This document shows positions 59,364-64,000 of a DNA stretch of 64,000 nt, in pieces (the first letter of the stretch is position 1; every line of letters begins with the position of its first letter). The stretch is from assembly GCF_000331105.1 (NCBI RefSeq), contig NC_020054.1, forward strand, positions 858,001 to 922,000. The letters are read 5' to 3'. This DNA is from Fibrella aestuarina BUZ 2. Its GTDB lineage: Bacteria; Bacteroidota; Bacteroidia; Cytophagales; Spirosomataceae. The position numbers and the translations under genes were made by a program. A model generated the notes under the pieces. The model had not been told where the DNA came from, did not search any database, and saw nothing but the letters and a program-made list of their open reading frames with translations.

Positions 59364-61412
59364 TTACAAGGCCAGCACTTTAAACTCGGTGCGGCGGTTG
59401 CGTTGGTGCTCTTCCTCGGTGCGGGCCCGTTTTACGATCAACTGGGTTTCGCCGTAGCCTTTGGCCGTGAGCCGGTCGGCGTCGATGCCTTTCGAGATAA
59501 TATAGTCTACGGCCGCTTTAGCCCGGTTTTGCGACAGCGTCATGTTGTAGGCATCGGCCGCGCGCACGTCGGTATGTGAACTCAGCTCGATTTTGAGCGT
59601 CGGGTTGTCTTTCAGGATCGTCACGAGCTTGTCGAGTTCTTCGGCGGCGTCGGGGCGAATAGTATACTTGTCAAGGTCGTAATAGATATTCTCCAGCACG
59701 AAGGTCTTGTTCAATTCGACCTTATCGAGCAACAGCGACACATTGAACGTCGTGTCAGTCTCGGGTTTGGTCAGGAACATTTCGGGTACGCTACGGCCCT
59801 GCATCGTAAAGGGCTCGCGGCGGGTGAGGTAACCGGGGCGTTCGGCCACCACGCTATACGTTTTACCCTCCTGCACCGGAAACTTCCCGAAGGTACCCGG
59901 CTGGCCCGTTGTCGCTTCGGCTACGGTCGCCTCGTTTGAGTCGTCGATAATCCGAACGCGGGCCGAGTCGAGCGGCGCATTGGGCGTGCTGTTGGTCGCT
60001 ACGGTACCCGCCAGGAAATAGCGAACGATTCTGGTTGAGCCGGGCTTTGGCGGATTCTGCGCAATGGTTGTCGAATCGCCGGGCGTTTTGGGGGAATCAG
60101 CGCCGGTTTCGACGAGGTAGATGTCATCGTCGCCCTTGCCGCCCGGTCGGTTGCTCGCCATGTAACCCCGGTTTGGTTCCGGGAACGTCAGTCCGAAATC
60201 ATCGGCGGGGGAGTTGATCGGAACGCCCATGTTTTCGACCCGAATAACGCCCTGCGAACGCGTGGCCACGAAAATGTCGAGCTTACCAAGGCCGGGGTGC
60301 CCGTCCGACGAGAAGTAGAGCTTGCCGTCGGCAGCCACAAAAGGAAACAGCTCATCGCCCGGCGTGTTGATGTCGCGGCCCATATTCACGGGGCGGCCCA
60401 ACCGGCCCGAGGCGTCCATGTTGGCGCGGTAGAGGTCGATGCCGCCAACGCTACCGGCGCGGTTCGAAGCGAAATAAAGCGTTTTGCCATCGGCCGAGAA
60501 CGCAGGCGAGCCATCCCAGGCGGTCGAGTCGGAAATGGGCAGCCGGAAGGGCATACCCCAGTTGCCGCCCTGATCCTGCCGACTCATGTACAGGTCGACG
60601 TCGAGGCCGCCTTTGCGCTTGCCGTTGTTACCCCGGGCGAAGATCATGATCTTGCCGTCTTTTGAGAAAGCGGGCGTGCCTTCGTTTACATCGTTCTGAA
60701 AGACCGATCCGCTGAAAAGTTGCGGCCCACCGGCCCCCGTTTCGTCGGCCGTTTGGCCCACTTTGGCTTTGTAAAGGCCGGTCATGGCCAGGCCATTGTT
60801 TTTGTAAATAACGTCTTTGCGCGAGGCGGTAAACACCAACTCATCGCCGCGCAACACGGGCGCATACTCGGTGCCGGGCGAGTTCAGCCCACCAAGGTTG
60901 GTAAGGCGATAATCGGTTTGCTTCGACGAAATAAGGTTGATCGCTTTCAGCGTTTCGATCTCGCGTTGCGCTTTGGCCAGCCCGACTTTGTTTTTGGGGC
61001 GGCTGTCGAGGTATTGCTGCAACTGACCTTGCGCCGCCGCGTAATCGCCACTCGCTTTCAGCGCGTAGGCGTAGTTGAGGCGCAGGTCCGGGTCGGCCAC
61101 CCCCGCTTTGGGTGCGGCGGCATCGGCAGCTACGGCCGCACCAGCTCCCGCGTCGATGGCTTTCTGGTAGAAGGGCACCGCCTGCGCGATGCGGTTGGAG
61201 AGGCGATACGACTCGGCGGTGTAATAATTGAGACGCGCCGCATCGATCGTGCCTTTGCTGGCTTTGTCAAACTGACCCAGCGCCAGGTTGTATTCGCCCG
61301 CCTCGAAATGGCGAACCCCTTTTTTATAAGCCTGCATGGCTGAGTTGCACCCGCCGAGGCCAATGGCCGCACCCAGTATCAACAGCAGTGAGGCCTGCGT
61401 AAAGAATCTCAT
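59364..61412 (-). CDS. OmpA-family lipoprotein with TPR and PD40 repeats (PorE-like)
   Basis: A 682-residue lipoprotein of the outer-membrane/peptidoglycan interface. Lipobox LGGC at about residue 22; TPR-type repeats (AMQAYKKGVRHFEAGEYNLALGQFDKA) to about 150; WD40-like PD40 beta-propeller repeats (about 205-430, GTPAFSKDGKIMIFARG..., GSPAFSADGKTLYFASN, FVAADGKLYFSSDG); a carboxypeptidase-regulatory-like segment (about 455-540); and a C-terminal OmpA domain (about 565-682, NIYYDLDKYTIRPDAAEELDKLV... ELSSHTDVRAADAYNMTLSQNRAKAAVDYIISKGI). This domain order matches PorE-type components of the type IX secretion system. Whether it is the PorE of this genome or a paralog is not known. Confidence 0.87.
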   Translation of the reverse strand: MRFFTQASLLLILGAAIGLGGCNSAMQAYKKGVRHFEAGEYNLALGQFDKASKGTIDAARLNYYTAESYRLSNRIAQAVPFYQKAIDAGAGAAVAADAAAPKAGVADPDLRLNYAYALKASGDYAAAQGQLQQYLDSRPKNKVGLAKAQREIETLKAINLISSKQTDYRLTNLGGLNSPGTEYAPVLRGDELVFTASRKDVIYKNNGLAMTGLYKAKVGQTADETGAGGPQLFSGSVFQNDVNEGTPAFSKDGKIMIFARGNNGKRKGGLDVDLYMSRQDQGGNWGMPFRLPISDSTAWDGSPAFSADGKTLYFASNRAGSVGGIDLYRANMDASGRLGRPVNMGRDINTPGDELFPFVAADGKLYFSSDGHPGLGKLDIFVATRSQGVIRVENMGVPINSPADDFGLTFPEPNRGYMASNRPGGKGDDDIYLVETGADSPKTPGDSTTIAQNPPKPGSTRIVRYFLAGTVATNSTPNAPLDSARVRIIDDSNEATVAEATTGQPGTFGKFPVQEGKTYSVVAERPGYLTRREPFTMQGRSVPEMFLTKPETDTTFNVSLLLDKVELNKTFVLENIYYDLDKYTIRPDAAEELDKLVTILKDNPTLKIELSSHTDVRAADAYNMTLSQNRAKAAVDYIISKGIDADRLTAKGYGETQLIVKRARTEEEHQRNRRTEFKVLAL

Positions 61413-61714
61413 AGTAACGAAGTGAGCGATAACCGATTAACCCGCCCAAGATAATAACGTTTTCGACCGGCTATTTCGTAGTACCTTATTTAAACGATTT
61501 TGGGCTGGATTTATGATGGAGTGTCGCGCCAGACTGATGCGCAACATGCATTTTATTCCCGGATAAAACGCAGCTGCTAGTCACGAGCCGCGCCCGCTGC
61601 CAAATCGCCGACCGCCAGACCCCGTACGGCCCGTGAAGATTGACACCATTTACTAAAGTAGTGATGTCGGCTAACCCACTAGTTTGGTAGCTTCATGGCT
61701 TGACGATCAGGTCT
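61413..61714. other. Intergenic region between divergent genes
   Basis: About 300 bp without a plausible gene. It presumably holds the promoters of the OmpA-type lipoprotein gene and of the AraC-family gene. I saw no clear TAnnTTTG box, terminator or operator; a near-palindrome TTACTAAAGTAGTG lies around 61650. Confidence 0.4.
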
Positions 61715-62530
61715 ATGCACTACCAGAAACACAAACCGGCCCCGCAGCTGGCTCCTTTTGTGGAGTGCTATTTCGTGTGGGAAAAACAGGATCGGCTGGT
61801 AGCGCCGCTTCGGATCGAGTCGCCGCCGTCGGGCTTCGCCTCGATGGTATTCGTCTACGGCGATCCGTATCAGGTACGTACCGGGAACACGATGACCACG
61901 GTTCCGACGGCTTTCCTGACGGGGCAGGCCACCCGGCAGTATGAACTCCAACTCGTGGGGCAAATCGGCATGGTGGGCATCGTGTTTCGCCCGGCGGGCC
62001 TGAGCACGCTTTTTGGGCTGCCGATGTACGAATTCAACGACGAGCGCGTGAGCCTGACCGACGTACTGGGCGGGTCGATAACGTACCTGCACGAACAAAT
62101 TGGCGACTGCCCCACGAATGCGGGTCGAATCGCCCTGCTCGACCAATTTCTGAACCGTCAGCTTCTGCGCCGGGGCAATGGCTTCGACCGGACCGATTTT
62201 GCGGCTAACCTGATCGTCGACCGGCGGGGTATGCTCACCATCAACACCCTGCTGGACGATCTGTACGTTTGTCGGCGGCAGTTCGAGCGGCAGTTTCTGC
62301 AAAAAGTGGGGGTGAGCCCTAAATATTACGCCCGCATCCGGCGCGTGGGGTATCTGTGCGCGCAACTGGCGTCGCAACGCTGGCAGGTAACCGACTGGCA
62401 GGACGTGATCTTTCAGGCAGGTTACTACGACCAGTCTCATTTCATCCGGGAGTTCACGCAGTTTACGGGCAAACGCCCCACGTTGTACGTAAAAGACAAT
62501 GCCGAACTGAGCCACTACCTGTCGCGGTAA
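61715..62530 (+). CDS. AraC-family transcriptional regulator
   Basis: A 271-residue regulator. The N-terminal part (PQLAPFVECYFVWEKQ ... GIVFRPAGLSTLFGLPMYEFND) is the sensor domain seen in DUF6597-type AraC proteins, and the C-terminal double helix-turn-helix (INTLLDDLYVCRRQFERQFLQKVGVSPKYYARIRRV ... DVIFQAGYYDQSHFIREFTQFTGKRPTLY) is clear. I choose ATG 61715; the frame from 61700 starts with TTG. It reads into a secreted DinB-like gene and a SnoaL-like gene which may be its targets. Confidence 0.9.
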   Translation: MHYQKHKPAPQLAPFVECYFVWEKQDRLVAPLRIESPPSGFASMVFVYGDPYQVRTGNTMTTVPTAFLTGQATRQYELQLVGQIGMVGIVFRPAGLSTLFGLPMYEFNDERVSLTDVLGGSITYLHEQIGDCPTNAGRIALLDQFLNRQLLRRGNGFDRTDFAANLIVDRRGMLTINTLLDDLYVCRRQFERQFLQKVGVSPKYYARIRRVGYLCAQLASQRWQVTDWQDVIFQAGYYDQSHFIREFTQFTGKRPTLYVKDNAELSHYLSR

Positions 62531-62600
62531 TGTCGCATTTGTACAATCTGACGCGGGGGAGACTAGCGACTTTTGATCCACACACAAACCTCCCTTTGTT

Positions 62601-63224
62601 ATGCACCTTGTTCATGGCTGCCTCGTCTTCCTGCTGACTGTCAGTACGATCGCGGCCCAACCTACCCCCAAGCTCTGGACTGAAACCGACCGGACTTACA
62701 CGCTCGACAACCTCAAACGCACCCGCGACGCGTTAACCCGCGAAACCGAAAACCTGACCCCGGCGCAGTGGGCCTTTCGTGAAGCGCCCGACCGGTGGAG
62801 TATCGGTGAGGTGGTCGAGCACCTGGCCCTCTGGGAGATTATCTGGGCGCGGGAGGTGGGCGAAGGCATCGGCAACAAACCCCAGCCCGAACTCAATCAG
62901 ACCAGTCGCCCGGATAGCTACTACAAGGAATGGATTATGGAACCCGCGCCACACAACGCCCCCGATTTTGCCAAACCCAGTGGTTTCATCGACGGCAAAA
63001 ACAACCTGACGTTCTTTCTGCGGTTGCGCAATCAGACCATCGATTTCGTGGGCAAAACAACGGCCGATATGCGCGCCCACTTTGAACGAACAGCCACTCC
63101 AAATCCGCGCAACATGCACCAGGTCTACATTTTCCAGTGGGGCCACGTCGACCGGCATCTGCGCCAGATCGCCAAGATTAAACAGCACCCTAACTACCCC
63201 CAAGCATCACTTTCTGCCAAATAA
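62601..63224 (+). CDS. Secreted DinB-like protein
   Basis: A 207-residue protein with a signal peptide (1-19, FLLTVSTIAAQ) and a DinB four-helix fold. NLKRTRDALTRETENLTPAQWAFREAPDRWSIGEVVEHLALWE carries one metal-binding His, and HVDRHLRQIAKIKQH near the end carries the other two. Function unknown; it lacks detectable sequence closeness to the cytoplasmic DinB protein at 38335 beyond the fold. It probably forms a unit with the SnoaL-like gene 12 bp downstream. Confidence 0.8.
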   Translation: MHLVHGCLVFLLTVSTIAAQPTPKLWTETDRTYTLDNLKRTRDALTRETENLTPAQWAFREAPDRWSIGEVVEHLALWEIIWAREVGEGIGNKPQPELNQTSRPDSYYKEWIMEPAPHNAPDFAKPSGFIDGKNNLTFFLRLRNQTIDFVGKTTADMRAHFERTATPNPRNMHQVYIFQWGHVDRHLRQIAKIKQHPNYPQASLSAK

Positions 63225-63236
63225 ACCCCCATCACT

Positions 63237-63677
63237 ATGCAGACCACCCAACAGGAAGCTGTTTCCGCCCTGAGCCGCAAAGGCGCTTGTCTGGCCTTCT
63301 TCACGGCCTACGACGACCTCGATACTGCCCGGATGATTGGCCTTGCCGCCCCCGACGCTACCGTGCATTTCTTACCCCTCGGCGAAGCGGGGCTGGGTAC
63401 GTTCTGGACGTTTGGCAAAGCCGTCTGGGACTCCCTCATCGATTGCTTCCCGGACATCAGCAACACCGTCGATCAGTTGGTGGCTGATGAGGATACCGTA
63501 ACGGCCAACGTGACCATCGGTGGCACCCAGGCGAAGGAGTTCATGGGTATTCCCAGCAAAGGCCTGCGGTTTGGCAGCGACCACGTGTTTGTGTTCACCT
63601 TCAATGACGCCGACCAGATTCAGAGCCTGACGATCAATTGGGACGCGGCCAGCTTTGCCCGACAGTTGGGTGCATAA
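63237..63677 (+). CDS. SnoaL-like / nuclear transport factor 2-fold protein
   Basis: A 146-residue cytoplasmic protein of the SnoaL-like ester cyclase type. The chain contains an Asp-rich N-terminal helix, LAAPDATVHFLPLGEAGLG, WDSLIDCFPDISNTVDQLVADEDTVTANVTIGGTQAKEFMGIPSKGLRFGSDHVFVFTF, characteristic of the alpha+beta barrel. Catalysis is not assured. Convergent with the Nramp gene. Confidence 0.78.
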   Translation: MQTTQQEAVSALSRKGACLAFFTAYDDLDTARMIGLAAPDATVHFLPLGEAGLGTFWTFGKAVWDSLIDCFPDISNTVDQLVADEDTVTANVTIGGTQAKEFMGIPSKGLRFGSDHVFVFTFNDADQIQSLTINWDAASFARQLGA

Positions 63678-63692
63678 GCGAACCATCAGCTG

Positions 63693-63734
63693 AGCGAGTT
63701 CACTGTTGGTTGTCTGACCAACAATGAACTCGCT
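63693..63734. terminator. Bidirectional terminator between SnoaL-like and Nramp genes
   Basis: Eighteen-nt arms (63693-63710 and 63717-63734, beginning AGCGAGTTCA) pair with one mismatch around a 6-nt loop. A/T-rich flanks are modest, so its efficiency is uncertain. Confidence 0.65.
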
Positions 63735-63742
63735 GTCGTTCG

Positions 63743-64000
63743 TTACGAGGCAATCGCCAGCCAGATATTCCAGCCACCGAGCACAGCCGTGACCAGCACT
63801 ACCAGCCCCATCGCCAGATTCTGACTGAGTGAATTGACGTGCTCGCCCAGCAACGCCCGGTCGTTGACGGCCCGAAACAGAAAAACCGTCACGAAGGGTA
63901 ATAGAATGCCGTTGATCGCCTGCACGGCCACAATCACCGGAATGGGCGTGGCGTTGGCCAGCCCAAAACCGATGCCTGTAGCCAGTACCAGCGCCCAGAT
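63743..64000 (-). CDS. Nramp-family divalent metal transporter, 3' part
   Basis: The C-terminal about 85 residues of a membrane protein whose start lies right of the window. Two helices are visible: LANATPIPVIVAVQAINGILLPFVTVFLF and MGLVVLVTAVLGGWNIWLA, with VNDRALLGEHVNS between them. This hydrophobic, Q-A-I-N-G-x-L-L-P segment and the following R-A-L-L-G-E-x-V-N are features of the last helices of Nramp (MntH-type) proton-coupled Mn/Fe transporters. The reading frame continues unbroken to the window edge. Confidence 0.72.
   Translation of the reverse strand: MWALVLATGIGFGLANATPIPVIVAVQAINGILLPFVTVFLFRAVNDRALLGEHVNSLSQNLAMGLVVLVTAVLGGWNIWLAIAS

Noticed and set aside
1..64000. tRNA, rRNA, prophage or plasmid functions
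   Set aside because: No cloverleaf-like stretch, rRNA wording, integrase, phage structural gene or replication protein was seen.

Overview
The window is about 64 kb of a G+C-rich (roughly 58-60% by eye) Bacteroidota chromosome. It most resembles the Cytophagales, Spirosoma-like lineage. The grounds are the protein families (a TPR/PD40/OmpA lipoprotein of the type IX secretion type, carboxypeptidase-regulatory-domain proteins, ASPIC/UnbV repeat proteins, a Wzi-like protein, dipeptidyl peptidase IV), weak Shine-Dalgarno sequences and a TAnnTTTG-type promoter box. The genus is an inference. Genes sit on both strands with many convergent pairs, and most convergent gaps hold strong palindromes. 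No rRNA, tRNA, CRISPR array, phage or insertion sequence was seen.

Region 1 (1-18.4 kb) is mostly housekeeping and accessory metabolism: a partial metallo-beta-lactamase-fold hydrolase, an FKBP-type prolyl isomerase lipoprotein, biotin carboxylase (accC), dipeptidyl peptidase IV, a small lipoprotein, an M14 carboxypeptidase, the fluoride channel crcB, a 1243-residue FG-GAP/ASPIC lipoprotein, a methyltransferase, a higBA toxin-antitoxin pair, a FAN1-like VRR-NUC nuclease, two DUF2157-like membrane proteins and a secreted esterase.

Region 2 (18.4-45.2 kb) is the core of interest. A minus-strand run (30292 to 18440) encodes a response regulator, a sugar transferase with a receiver-like N-terminus, a glycosyltransferase, a short TolC-like protein, a Wzc/GumC-like co-polymerase and, as its last gene, a C-A-MT-PCP-TE nonribosomal peptide synthetase. 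Diverging from it is a 2262-residue A-PCP-KS-AT-ACP-aminotransferase hybrid synthetase. The aminotransferase end of one protein and the condensation start of the other look like the two halves of one assembly line, split and placed on opposite strands about 7.4 kb apart. The predicted product is a beta-amino (probably beta,gamma-diamino) acyl unit joined to an N-methylated amino acid. More polysaccharide genes follow (acyltransferase, glycosyltransferases, O-antigen polymerase), so the synthase is embedded in an exopolysaccharide locus. The 0.9-kb AT-rich divergent gap holds a near-perfect sigma-54 promoter followed about 65 nt later by an intrinsic terminator, which is a candidate small RNA of about 100 nt.

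Region 3 (45.2-50 kb) has a WYL regulator with a YdeI-like gene, then two tandem paralogous unknown genes followed by a bacterial poly(ADP-ribose) polymerase with an intact H-Y-E triad and a small unknown gene.

Region 4 (50-64 kb) carries an S41 protease, an aspartate aminotransferase, folK, a Wzi-like outer-membrane protein, an aldo/keto reductase, a TspO-like membrane protein, a carboxypeptidase-regulatory-domain protein, the OmpA/PD40 lipoprotein, an AraC regulator, a secreted DinB protein, a SnoaL-like protein and a partial Nramp transporter. Two related palindromic repeats with a shared core lie exactly between convergent stop codons at 52.3 and 57.1 kb.
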